Notes: generated by a model not told the origin, from the letters alone. Positions 1 to 6,448 are shown, counted from the first letter of the stretch. The stretch is DNA of 13,917 nt from Clostridia bacterium (GCA_017452945.1 JAFTLD010000079.1:1-13917), one strand, 5' to 3'. Made by a program: numbers and translations.

Positions 1-442
1 GATGCATCGCGTGGAATTCCTTGAGAATTCGGACGAATGGAGCATGGACGGTGATACAAAGTTGATTGACACCTACGAAGAATTTAGCAACTACGAAAAA
101 TTCCTTGATTGCACACGCTATGACAAAGAATACTTCGATGAGCACGCAATCTTGCTGATCAAGGTAAAACACAGCTCTTCGGAAGAGGTGCTTGGCGTTG
201 CTGGTTTGGTCAGTAAGCTGGAGAGTGGATCCTCCACCACGCAGACAATCATCCCCGTTGTGATGTTTGATTCCCCCGAGAAATTTGACGATGACATCGT
301 AACCACCTGTATTCTGGTTGAATTCAGCAAAGCTGACCTCCGAGATGATTATATAGCCACGGAAGGTCGCGTGACGGCCTACAACGTGCGTGACGGTGGC
401 AGGAGCTGCTATCATGCAGGATTTTTGGAGGAAGATAAATAA
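1..442 (+). CDS. 3' end of a gene paralogous to the C-terminus of the downstream LRR protein (partial)
   Basis: The frame is open from the window edge, so the ATG at position 2 need not be the start and the gene is probably cut at its 5' end. No ribosome binding site can be judged. The visible 146 residues align over about the last 125 with the C-terminal domain of the LRR protein at 1213-2970. Shared blocks are an aromatic/acidic stretch (TRYDKEYFDE against TRYNREYFEE), the SSEEVLG/SSEQVLG segment, a PVV.FD segment, and the tail Y(H)xGxxxE.K. Identity looks like roughly 40-45% by eye. No LRR, signal peptide or membrane segment lies in the visible part. By analogy with the paralogue, the full protein probably has an anti-sigma-like N-terminus and BspA-type LRRs upstream of the window. 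Function is unknown. A terminator hairpin follows 18 bases after the stop. Confidence 0.8.
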   Translation, partial: MHRVEFLENSDEWSMDGDTKLIDTYEEFSNYEKFLDCTRYDKEYFDEHAILLIKVKHSSSEEVLGVAGLVSKLESGSSTTQTIIPVVMFDSPEKFDDDIVTTCILVEFSKADLRDDYIATEGRVTAYNVRDGGRSCYHAGFLEEDK

Positions 443-460
443 GCGTGTAACCAACACAAA

Positions 461-496
461 AAGGCTCTGCCGCGCGGCAGAGCCTTAATTGTTTTT
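461..496 (+). terminator. Intrinsic terminator after the partial paralogue gene
   Basis: A perfect 12-bp inverted repeat (AAGGCTCTGCCG, 2-base centre CG, CGGCAGAGCCTT, 461-486) is followed by a T-rich tail AATTGTTTTT. It is GC-rich and sits 18 bases past the stop at 442, as expected for a rho-independent terminator. Confidence 0.88.
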
Positions 497-548
497 GATC
501 GAATCACTTCTTGTGCAGCTTACCGATGACTTTGCCGTAGCAGCGGAT
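492..548 (-). pseudogene. Remnant of the 3' end of an S24 repressor gene
   Basis: Positions 492-548 match 3017-3073 at 54 of 57 bases. The latter is the last codons plus immediate downstream bases of the intact S24 repressor gene at 3029-3856. On the minus strand the remnant reads IRCYGKVIGKLHKK and then a stop (504-506), against IRCCGKVIGKLHKK in the intact gene. Two of the three differences are synonymous (His and Gly codons) and the third changes Cys to Tyr. Similarity ends abruptly at 549, just before the sigma-factor promoter, and no more of the repressor is present. This is a truncated duplicate and makes no protein. Confidence 0.88.
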
Positions 549-559
549 GATCACAATCC

Positions 560-588
560 TTGCTATTTTTCAAAAAATATGCTAAAAT
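560..588 (+). promoter_or_regulatory. Sigma-A promoter of the sigma factor/LRR operon
   Basis: TTGCTA (560-565), a 17-base spacer and TAAAAT (583-588), with an extended -10 TGC immediately before the -10. Transcription would start near 595, leaving about a 60-base leader before the ATG at 656. It begins about 11 bases after the duplication remnant ends. Confidence 0.65.
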
Positions 589-655
589 GTTGTCAGAAAC
601 CATTCTTTTTTTCGTGATGTATAGTAGAACACGATTTGAAAGGAGGCCACCCGAT

Positions 656-1204
656 ATGAATGACGATCAGATCGTTGCGCTGTATTACGCGCGGGACGAG
701 CGCGCGATTGCAAAATCCTCGGAAAAATACGGTGTTTACTGTACGAGCATTGCGCAAAACATCCTGCAAAATCTGCAGGACAGCGAGGAATGCGTCAACG
801 ACACCTGGCTGAGTGCCTGGAATTCCATACCGCCGGCAAAGCCTGCCGTGCTGAAAACTTATCTTGGCCGCATCACGCGCAATCTCGCCATAGACAAATG
901 GCGGTGCGCACACAGCGGTAAGCGAGGCAGCGGACAAATTGCTGTCGCTTTGAATGAGGTACACGAGATCATTTCATCGGGCTACAACGTCAGCGACGAA
1001 TATCTTGAGCAGGAATTTTTGCGCCTGATCAATCTCTTTTTGTATTCTCTGTCCGACCGTGAGCGCAATATCTTTATTCGCCGCTACTACTTTGCGGATG
1101 ATATCCCCGACATTGCCAAGCGGTTTGGCATCACACAAGGAAACACGCTTAAAATTCTTTCCAGAACCAGAAATAAACTGAAAATTTACTTGGATAAGGA
1201 GTAG
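656..1204 (+). CDS. ECF-type RNA polymerase sigma factor
   Basis: A 182-residue sigma-70 family protein of extracytoplasmic-function type, which would direct RNA polymerase to a small regulon. Region 2 shows the clostridial pattern YYARDERAI, then EECVNDTWLSAWNSIPP and LGRITRNLAIDKWR (about residues 10-85). Region 4 spans about 135-180, with LSDRERNIFIRRYYF followed by the helix-turn-helix DIPDIAKRFGITQGN and a basic tail. The ATG at 656 is chosen over an in-frame ATG at 560 because AGGAGG (641-646) lies 9 bases upstream, homology starts at MNDDQ, and 560 lies in the promoter. The next gene starts 8 bases after the stop, so the two are cotranscribed. Its N-terminus looks anti-sigma-like, suggesting that the downstream product controls this factor. 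The regulon is unknown. Confidence 0.9.
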   Translation: MNDDQIVALYYARDERAIAKSSEKYGVYCTSIAQNILQNLQDSEECVNDTWLSAWNSIPPAKPAVLKTYLGRITRNLAIDKWRCAHSGKRGSGQIAVALNEVHEIISSGYNVSDEYLEQEFLRLINLFLYSLSDRERNIFIRRYYFADDIPDIAKRFGITQGNTLKILSRTRNKLKIYLDKE

Positions 1205-1212
1205 TATTCGAT

Positions 1213-2970
1213 ATGATGACGGATATGGAATTTTTGCAAATACTCAGCGGCATAGACGAGGATCTGGTCACGCAAGCGGACAGACCCGTTCCCTTCCGCA
1301 AAAAGCGCGGATTTAAGATCGCTCTGATCGCGGCTGTGCTGGCGTTTATTTTGCTGATCACGCCTGTTGCAGGTGCGTTTGCGCTGGCGATAAAACATTT
1401 TACGCAACAAGATGCCATCAACAACCCAAACGAGCCGCAAGCTCCCACGCAGGATGACGTACAGCAGGATGTGATGCCCGGGGGACTTGTGGGCGAGCTG
1501 TTCGGAGGAATTGATTGGAACGGACTGAAGGAAACGATCGGAAATGACGGAAACATGAACTGGGGAGCGATTTTGGATGTGCTGCTGGGCAAGGACAAGA
1601 TTTCCTCCGCAACCGGAGAATTCGAATTCAGTTCAATCCAACTTGATGACGGCACGGTAATGATCACAGAATATTACCTTCAGAACGAATCGATCGTAAC
1701 CATTCCCGCTGAGTATATGGGTGCAAAGGTTACCGCGATCGGTGAGGGGGCGTTCAAGGATAATCACAACATCACACACGTCAGCATTCCCGATACCGTG
1801 ACCGTCATTGAGCAAGCAGCGTTCTCTAACTGTGCGAATCTTTTGACCGTGGACTTGGGCGAAGGCGTGCAAGAGATCAGCGGAGAGGCCTTCGCATATT
1901 GCTCGTCGCTGACCTCAATCACCCTGCCAAGCACCTTAAAAAAGCTTGGTGAAAATGCCTTTGTCAAATGCGAAAGTCTTACGAAGATCGATCTTCCGAC
2001 AGGCCTGACCGAAATTTCGGCTTATGCATTTTACGGAATACCCATCACCGAGATCAGCATCCCCGCTACGGTCATCTCAATCGGAGACTATGCCTTTGCA
2101 AATTGCTCAGAGTTGAGCAAGATCACATTTGATACCACTGCTGTGGTGCTCTCCTCCAAGCCTGCTACTCAGGTTATGGGGGTAGAATATGTCGGTGCGG
2201 GTGCTTTCGAGAGCACCGCGATCTCCACGATCACCTTCCCCTACACCCTAACCAATATATACGACATTGATTTCAAAGGATGCATGGAACTTGAAGAGGT
2301 GATCTTTACGGGCAATGCGCCCACGGTGCACAAGGAGCCGAGTGCCGATAAAAGTGCGCCCGACAATCAAAATGCTCCTGATTATACCGTATACTATATG
2401 TTAAATTCACAAGGCTTCACCAAACCCGAATGGCACGGATATACGTGCGAGCTGATGGCATATCAGTCCGAGCAGTTTGTATTGAAGCGCTTTAAAAGAG
2501 AGCATTATACCGAGGTGCCCATGTATAACGTAGAGGTGCTGGGAGGCTTGAGTTTATCGGGACTTGACGAGGTGACGGTGCTGGATTCCTACAAGGAATA
2601 CGAAGCATTCTCGCACATGCTGACCTCGACGCGTTACAACCGCGAGTACTTCGAGGAATTTGCCATTGTGCTGATCCAAGTTGAGCAGTGCTCCTCCGAG
2701 CAGGTATTAGGTCTTGCAGGCATCGGTGCGCAGCTTTACACCACGGGCGGTGTTTATTATCTGGGCTTATATCCCGTTGTCAAGTTCGACTGCGGTGTGG
2801 AAGGTCAGGATATGACCGATGACATTTTCAACACCTATGTTTTAGCCGAGGTCAAGCGTTCTGACATCCGAACCGACGACGTGACGAGAGTCGGCTCTGT
2901 CTACGCCTATGATATCCACACGCAAAGCTCCAGCGCGTACCATCCGGGTCTTATTGATGAAGGAAAATAA
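1213..2970 (+). CDS. Membrane-anchored BspA-like LRR protein with anti-sigma-like N-terminus
   Basis: 585 residues. Residues 1-33 are cytoplasmic and include the motif GIDEDLV, then a basic RKKRG; this resembles the N-terminus of anti-sigma proteins paired with clostridial ECF factors (recall, not searched). One transmembrane helix follows at about 35-60. A low-complexity N/Q/D/P-rich linker (62-90) leads to about eight BspA-type (LRR_5) repeats at about 150-365, with the recurrent pattern AF..C..L..I.LP..v..I. The stretch YYMLNSQGFTKPEWHGYTCE (395-414) resembles a segment after such repeats in related proteins. Residues 455-585 form a separate domain shared with the partial gene at the window start. 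The start at 1213 is supported by AAGGAG at 1196-1201. I infer an outward-facing LRR sensor or adhesin that restrains the upstream sigma factor. Neither role is proven, and the ligand is unknown. Confidence 0.85.
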   Translation: MMTDMEFLQILSGIDEDLVTQADRPVPFRKKRGFKIALIAAVLAFILLITPVAGAFALAIKHFTQQDAINNPNEPQAPTQDDVQQDVMPGGLVGELFGGIDWNGLKETIGNDGNMNWGAILDVLLGKDKISSATGEFEFSSIQLDDGTVMITEYYLQNESIVTIPAEYMGAKVTAIGEGAFKDNHNITHVSIPDTVTVIEQAAFSNCANLLTVDLGEGVQEISGEAFAYCSSLTSITLPSTLKKLGENAFVKCESLTKIDLPTGLTEISAYAFYGIPITEISIPATVISIGDYAFANCSELSKITFDTTAVVLSSKPATQVMGVEYVGAGAFESTAISTITFPYTLTNIYDIDFKGCMELEEVIFTGNAPTVHKEPSADKSAPDNQNAPDYTVYYMLNSQGFTKPEWHGYTCELMAYQSEQFVLKRFKREHYTEVPMYNVEVLGGLSLSGLDEVTVLDSYKEYEAFSHMLTSTRYNREYFEEFAIVLIQVEQCSSEQVLGLAGIGAQLYTTGGVYYLGLYPVVKFDCGVEGQDMTDDIFNTYVLAEVKRSDIRTDDVTRVGSVYAYDIHTQSSSAYHPGLIDEGK

Positions 2971-2984
2971 TTATGCGTAAAGAA

Positions 2985-3021
2985 TATCCCCCACCGAGAG
3001 ACGGTGGGGGATAAAATTTTT
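2985..3021 (+). terminator. Intrinsic terminator between convergent LRR and repressor genes
   Basis: A perfect 12-bp stem (TATCCCCCACCG, 2985-2996; CGGTGGGGGATA, 3002-3013) with loop AGAGA is followed by AAATTTTT. It lies 14 bases past the LRR stop and just before the stop of the convergent repressor gene at 3029. On the minus strand the bases after the stem are less T-rich, so rightward termination is better supported. Confidence 0.88.
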
Positions 3022-3028
3022 GATCGAA

Positions 3029-3856
3029 TCACTTCTTATGCAGCTTGCCGATGACTTTGCCGCAGCAGCGGATATCGGTGAAATCGCGCAGCATGATGGG
3101 CGCGTAGAAGGGATTGAGCGAGATCAGGCAATCGCCGCCGAATTTCTTGAAATAACCCTCTCCGTCCAGCACGAAAATGCCAAGCTCGCCCGGCTCGATC
3201 TGCTCGCATTCCTGAATCAAAAGCACGTCGCGGTCGTGATATTTGGGCTCCATACTGTCACCGCTGATGCGCAAAGCGTAGTCCGCATCCACGGTTTTAG
3301 GGTTGTCGGGTATTGCAATATCTGTCGCTACACTGTCAAACAAATACACGCCCGTTCCTGCGGAAACAGGCAGGTCGTACAGCGAAATGGTTCGCTTGCC
3401 AAGGCCTCCCGCCACGCGGGTAAAACTTGCCTTGGAGGGCTTGATCTCGGGCTTTTTGTTGCGAACGGGCGATTCGTGAATCGCACCTGCGGTAGCTGCT
3501 GTGGGTGCATAGGCCTGTGCGGTCACGCGCTCGTATTCCTTGTCAAGCACCAGCGCGACCAGCTCCTGTGCGTGTCCGTCCAGACGGCGGTAATGCTCCA
3601 CCAGCGTGATCTCCCCTTCCGAGAGCGTGTAGTTATTGTTATTTTCCGGCACACCGCTTACAATATAATCAAGTGAGCAATCCAGCGCGCGGCAGATGGC
3701 CAGCATATTGGAAAGCTTGGGCGAATCGCTGATGCCTGCCAAAATTTTGGACAGCGTGCCAAGCGGAATACCCGTCATCTCGGACAGCTTATCGTTGGTA
3801 ATGCGACGCTCGGATTTGATCTTTTTAATTCTGTCAATATAAGTAAGTTCGGACAT
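3029..3856 (-). CDS. LexA/CI-like transcriptional repressor (HTH_XRE + S24 peptidase)
   Basis: 275 residues. Residues 6-68 form a Cro/CI-type helix-turn-helix (DKLSEMTGIPLGTLSKILAG). A linker follows, then an S24 peptidase domain (about 155-275). The autoproteolysis signature is complete: Ala166-Gly167 (PVSAGTG) as cleavage site, Ser201 in ISGDSMEP, and Lys238 in EGYFKKFGG. The distances (35 from Ala to Ser, 37 from Ser to Lys) equal those of E. coli LexA, so self-cleavage is plausible. The HTH is XRE-like, unlike the winged helix of LexA, so this is a CI/ImmR-style regulator. I chose the ATG at 3856 because GGAGGG lies just upstream (spacing is short, 3-4 bases); an in-frame GTG at 3883 would add nine residues and lies within a palindrome. 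It is divergent to a small membrane protein and probably autoregulated. No phage genes are nearby. Confidence 0.9.
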   Translation of the reverse strand: MSELTYIDRIKKIKSERRITNDKLSEMTGIPLGTLSKILAGISDSPKLSNMLAICRALDCSLDYIVSGVPENNNNYTLSEGEITLVEHYRRLDGHAQELVALVLDKEYERVTAQAYAPTAATAGAIHESPVRNKKPEIKPSKASFTRVAGGLGKRTISLYDLPVSAGTGVYLFDSVATDIAIPDNPKTVDADYALRISGDSMEPKYHDRDVLLIQECEQIEPGELGIFVLDGEGYFKKFGGDCLISLNPFYAPIMLRDFTDIRCCGKVIGKLHKK

Positions 3857-3875
3857 ATTCCCTCCGTATCCCGGT

Positions 3876-3892
3876 AAAAGCACCGTGCTTTT
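3876..3892. promoter_or_regulatory. Palindrome in the repressor leader (possible operator)
   Basis: AAAAGCAC, one central C, GTGCTTTT: a perfect 8-bp dyad about 20 bases upstream of the repressor ATG and just downstream of the expected transcription start. Part of it (AGCACGGT) recurs at 3912-3919 beside the -10 box. It could be an operator for autoregulation or a leader hairpin. Confidence 0.45.
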
Positions 3893-3906
3893 TCTCTTAC
3901 GGTCTT

Positions 3907-3935
3907 ATTATAGCACGGTTTTTCCGATTTGTAAA
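3907..3935 (-). promoter_or_regulatory. Sigma-A promoter of the repressor gene
   Basis: On the minus strand: TTTACA (3935-3930), a 17-base spacer, TATAAT (3912-3907), with extended -10 TGC. The expected start is near 3900, about 45 bases before the ATG at 3856. The spacer contains one copy of the 12-base direct repeat listed separately. Confidence 0.8.
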
Positions 3936-3965
3936 GAGGTTTTTGAAATATTTTTCCGATTTTTG
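3919..3965. repeat. Two direct 12-base repeats between divergent promoters (candidate operators)
   Basis: TTTTTCCGATTT occurs at 3919-3930 and 3951-3962, 32 bases apart (about three helical turns). The first copy sits within the repressor promoter between -35 and -10. The second lies about 15 bases upstream of the -35 of the rightward promoter. This placement fits binding sites of the divergently encoded repressor, but is an inference. Confidence 0.5.
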
Positions 3966-3976
3966 AAAATTAGGGG

Positions 3977-4005
3977 TTGACAAATCCGTTTTTGAGTGCT
4001 ATAAT
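3977..4005 (+). promoter_or_regulatory. Consensus sigma-A promoter of the small membrane protein gene
   Basis: A perfect TTGACA (3977-3982), a 17-base spacer and a perfect TATAAT (4000-4005), with extended -10 TGC. A promoter this strong usually needs a repressor. The leader to the ATG at 4127 is about 115 bases and contains GGAAT/ATTCC-type inverted repeats (4018-4033, and CGGAAATTCCG at 4090-4100). Confidence 0.88.
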
Positions 4006-4126
4006 CATGTCACGATATTCCATTTTCGGAATTATTTCGACAATTCGCGCATCAGCGTTTCCCACAAAACAGGGCACACATTCCGTTCTCGGAAATTCCG
4101 CCCTCGAAAAGAAAAGGAGAACGATC

Positions 4127-4411
4127 ATGACATATTACAACAACTCTACCATGACTCACACAAACACAGACGTCCGCACAGACCGGAGCGAATCTCTGCT
4201 GTCCGTACTGCTTTCCCTGCCCGTAGCTCTTTGGCAGTTTTTGTGCGCACTGGGGACCAAGCGCGTCATTAAGGGCGTTTCTCTGACATTTTGCATTTTC
4301 GCCTTTTTCGGGATCGTAGGCGGTATCGAAGCGGGGCTGATCACCTTCGGCTTCGGCGCAGTACTGACCGTGCTGCTGATCGCCATTGAGATCCTTTGTC
4401 TGAAAAAATAA
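4127..4411 (+). CDS. Small integral membrane protein, function unknown
   Basis: 94 residues. I chose the ATG at 4127 because AAGGAG (4114-4119) precedes it by 7 bases; the frame is open further upstream but that part lies in the promoter and leader. The N-terminal 22 residues are polar (Thr/Asn/Asp/Arg). A hydrophobic, possibly amphipathic stretch follows at about 24-43, a basic turn (TKRVIKG), and two clear membrane helices at about 51-70 and 72-91, ending in CLKK. I remember similar short proteins with a KRV.KG...C......G..GG.EAG core in gut Clostridia but cannot name a family. Its strong promoter and divergent LexA-like repressor suggest that it is the main target of that repressor, induced by whatever triggers its cleavage. 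Its stop lies one base from the stop of convergent spoIIP, with no clear terminator between. Confidence 0.75.
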   Translation: MTYYNNSTMTHTNTDVRTDRSESLLSVLLSLPVALWQFLCALGTKRVIKGVSLTFCIFAFFGIVGGIEAGLITFGFGAVLTVLLIAIEILCLKK

Positions 4412-4412
4412 C

Positions 4413-5540
4413 TTAATTTGTTTCAAACAGCATGCACAGTGCGTCTGCTGTGACCGCTGCACCCGCAAGCGCTTCTGCAAGCGTGTTGCCGCAGCTGCCA
4501 ATCTCAAGCGTGAGCGAGAAGGGCGCGCGATCCTGATTGAGCGTTTGCTCCTTGCACGTCACGCTCGCGCAGCTATCGGGAAAGGCTTGGTTCATGTATG
4601 CATGCAGCTGCATCGCGAGTGCAAGATTTGTCTTGCTCGTTTGTTCTGCGCTCATACCGCAAATGATCTGTGTTTGTGCGATTTTCCGATCGTTTTGTAC
4701 CGCCAGCGTGCGCACGATGTTGCCCTGCTCATCGGTACTTGCCGCACGGTGTACGTCAATGACGCACACAAGCGTCGGATATGCCATCCGAAAGGCTTCG
4801 ATCGCGTCAGCCGCGCGACTGTACGACTCACGGTTGGATTCTCCGTCAAACACGGTCTTACAATGGATGGTGCCGATGCCCGCTTCATTCAGCCTTTTGG
4901 CAAGCGCAGCACCCACGGCTACCACACCGTCCGAGCCATCTGCGCTTCTGGCAAATTCCTCGTCATTCGCATCAAGGTACAGCGCACCGTCGCGGTTATA
5001 TCCTTCGCCCGTGTGCGTATGGATGATCAGCACGCTGATTTGCCCCGGTGCTGCCGGTATCTTACAGGCGGCCTCCATGATGCTCTGTATATCGATCACT
5101 CTGTCAGTCTGATTGACAGGGTGATTTTTTGTTGCCGTATTACGCGGCACAATAGGCGTCGCTCCCTCGGGAACAGACGAAAAATCATATGCATACGGAT
5201 CCGCCGTCGGCCCTTCCTCCTGCGTTTGATTCTCATTCTCATTCTCGCTCTCACTCTCGTTTCCGCTTTCCGCCTGCGTTTCCGTCTGTGCCGTATCCGT
5301 AAAAGGCCCTCCGCCGTTTTGTGCTCCATCATTCTGCAAGGGCGGCTCGTCATTCCCCCACGGAACAAATACAACCACACAAACAGCAATCAGCACAACT
5401 GCTGCTGCAGCCGTGGCAATCATCAACCAAAGACGGTTTCGCCTGCGCTTTTTATATGCCTGCCCCACCCATGCGCCTTCCCAGGCTTTGATCTCGCGCT
5501 TGAGAAATTCGGTCATACCGCTTGTCTTATGCTCGTCCAT
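4413..5540 (-). CDS. spoIIP: Stage II sporulation protein P (engulfment amidase)
   Basis: 375 residues. SpoIIP is a cell-wall amidase/endopeptidase that works with SpoIID and SpoIIM to thin septal peptidoglycan during forespore engulfment. A basic cytoplasmic N-terminus (KKRRRNR) precedes one membrane anchor at about 37-60. An acidic, low-complexity linker follows (about 65-115, Glu/Asn/Ser dipeptide repeats), then the amidase domain at about 150-375. Visible family motifs are VLIIHTHTGEGY (His174, His176), VIDVHRAA (262-267, usually DIHRD), LNQDRAP (334-340) and LEIGSCGNT with Glu346. The ATG at 5540 is chosen because AAGGAGG lies 7 bases upstream; an in-frame upstream extension would run into gpr. 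It lies 74 bases downstream of gpr, the conserved gpr-spoIIP order of Bacilli and Clostridia. That gap holds a 6-bp inverted repeat (CAACGG 5582-5587 / CCGTTG 5598-5603) of unknown role. Confidence 0.92.
   Translation of the reverse strand: MDEHKTSGMTEFLKREIKAWEGAWVGQAYKKRRRNRLWLMIATAAAAVVLIAVCVVVFVPWGNDEPPLQNDGAQNGGGPFTDTAQTETQAESGNESESENENENQTQEEGPTADPYAYDFSSVPEGATPIVPRNTATKNHPVNQTDRVIDIQSIMEAACKIPAAPGQISVLIIHTHTGEGYNRDGALYLDANDEEFARSADGSDGVVAVGAALAKRLNEAGIGTIHCKTVFDGESNRESYSRAADAIEAFRMAYPTLVCVIDVHRAASTDEQGNIVRTLAVQNDRKIAQTQIICGMSAEQTSKTNLALAMQLHAYMNQAFPDSCASVTCKEQTLNQDRAPFSLTLEIGSCGNTLAEALAGAAVTADALCMLFETN
5231..5260. repeat. Five tandem hexamers within spoIIP linker
   Basis: TCTCAT, TCTCAT, TCTCGC, TCTCAC, TCTCGT in a row. 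On the coding strand they give alternating Glu-Asn and Glu-Ser dipeptides in the extracytoplasmic linker between membrane anchor and amidase domain. Gain or loss of a unit would keep the reading frame and change only linker length. Confidence 0.8.
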
Positions 5541-5614
5541 AATTCTGCCTCCTTGTCCGTCCTTTGTACACTGTATGACGGCAACGGAGCATTTATACCG
5601 TTGTGCGAGAAATA

Positions 5615-6448
5615 TCACTCCACGCCAAAGCACGTGCCTATAGCGCGGGCCAACAGCTTGCCGCCGCGTTCGACCAGCGCATCAATATCCCCGGGGGCAA
5701 CAAAATAGCGTTTGGCACGTGATAAGTGCGCCTCCAAGCTCTTGCCCACACCGCATATCCCGGCCTGCGCAAGAGCCTCACAGATCATGGCTGCGCTGTC
5801 TATCACGGTAGGAATCCCAAGCGAGATCACAGGACAGCCAACGCCATCGCGGTCGATCGCCACGCGTCGGTTTCCCAATCCTGCCCCCGGGCGCAGACCG
5901 TGATCGCATATCTGCACGACCGCCCCCAGATGCGGACAACTGCTTGCTGCCAAAGCGTCCACCGCAATGACCAGATCAGCCCTCACCTCGCGCACCGTTG
6001 CACGCACAAGCTCAGCCGATTCAACACCGGTATCTCCCAGCACTCCCGGTGCAACAAGGCAAAGGCTCCCCTTTCCGAAACGTGCAAATGCAGCTGCGTC
6101 CAACAGCTGCACGTGACGCGTAACCGCAAGGGAGTGCGCCGTGCACGGTCCCAAACTGTCCGGAGTGATGCGAGGATTCCCAAGACACGCGACCAGCACA
6201 CATGCAGGCTTTTGCACAAGTCGCGTAGCAGTCTGCTCCAGCAGAGCGGTCACAGCACGTGTAGCCCGCCCACATTCGCGCTCATCCATCTGCGTCAAAG
6301 CACCGATATGCACAGCGCTGTAGCATACCCGTTCATGCCCGCGATATTCGCTCATCTCACAGACCCGGCACCCATGCAGGGTGTATTCACACCTGTCGAT
6401 CCCCCCTTGCCGCTCACAGGCAAGATCGGTTCTGATAAATCTTTTCAT
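5615..6448 (-). CDS. gpr: Germination protease GPR (spore protease, peptidase A25)
   Basis: 277 residues. GPR degrades small acid-soluble spore proteins during germination. It is made in the forespore as a zymogen. Family motifs in order: RTDLA near the N-terminus (6-10), VACLGNPRITPDSLGP (86-101), VAPGVLGDTGVES (132-144), ADLVIAVDALAASS (157-170), VVQICDHGLRPGAGLGN (177-193), LGIPTVIDSAAM (210-221), and a C-terminal APGDIDALVERGGKLLARAI typical of the family. Asp97 and Asp164 fall in the segments holding the key aspartates of the Bacillus enzyme. It is clearly shorter than the roughly 370 residues of Bacillus GPR, with the loss mostly in the middle and N-terminus; both ends look intact, so this is a compact form and not a broken gene. 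The ATG at 6448 has AGGAG close upstream. I saw no convincing forespore sigma-factor promoter. Confidence 0.92.
   Translation of the reverse strand: MKRFIRTDLACERQGGIDRCEYTLHGCRVCEMSEYRGHERVCYSAVHIGALTQMDERECGRATRAVTALLEQTATRLVQKPACVLVACLGNPRITPDSLGPCTAHSLAVTRHVQLLDAAAFARFGKGSLCLVAPGVLGDTGVESAELVRATVREVRADLVIAVDALAASSCPHLGAVVQICDHGLRPGAGLGNRRVAIDRDGVGCPVISLGIPTVIDSAAMICEALAQAGICGVGKSLEAHLSRAKRYFVAPGDIDALVERGGKLLARAIGTCFGVE

Noticed and set aside
560..655. N-terminal extension of the sigma factor from the ATG at 560
   Set aside because: The stretch overlaps the -35/-10 promoter, has no ribosome binding site and no family similarity; AGGAGG precedes the ATG at 656.
3020..3676. Plus-strand frame opposite the S24 repressor
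   Set aside because: Shadow of the repressor gene, starting inside its terminator; no start signal or family match.
5611..5619. Exact copy of the ladder linker AATATCACT at the gpr stop codon
   Set aside because: A single 9-mer inside coding sequence with no flanking hairpins; could be chance.
4545..5708. 387-codon plus-strand frame over spoIIP
   Set aside because: Arginine- and cysteine-rich shadow frame with no ribosome binding site; SpoIIP motifs are on the other strand.
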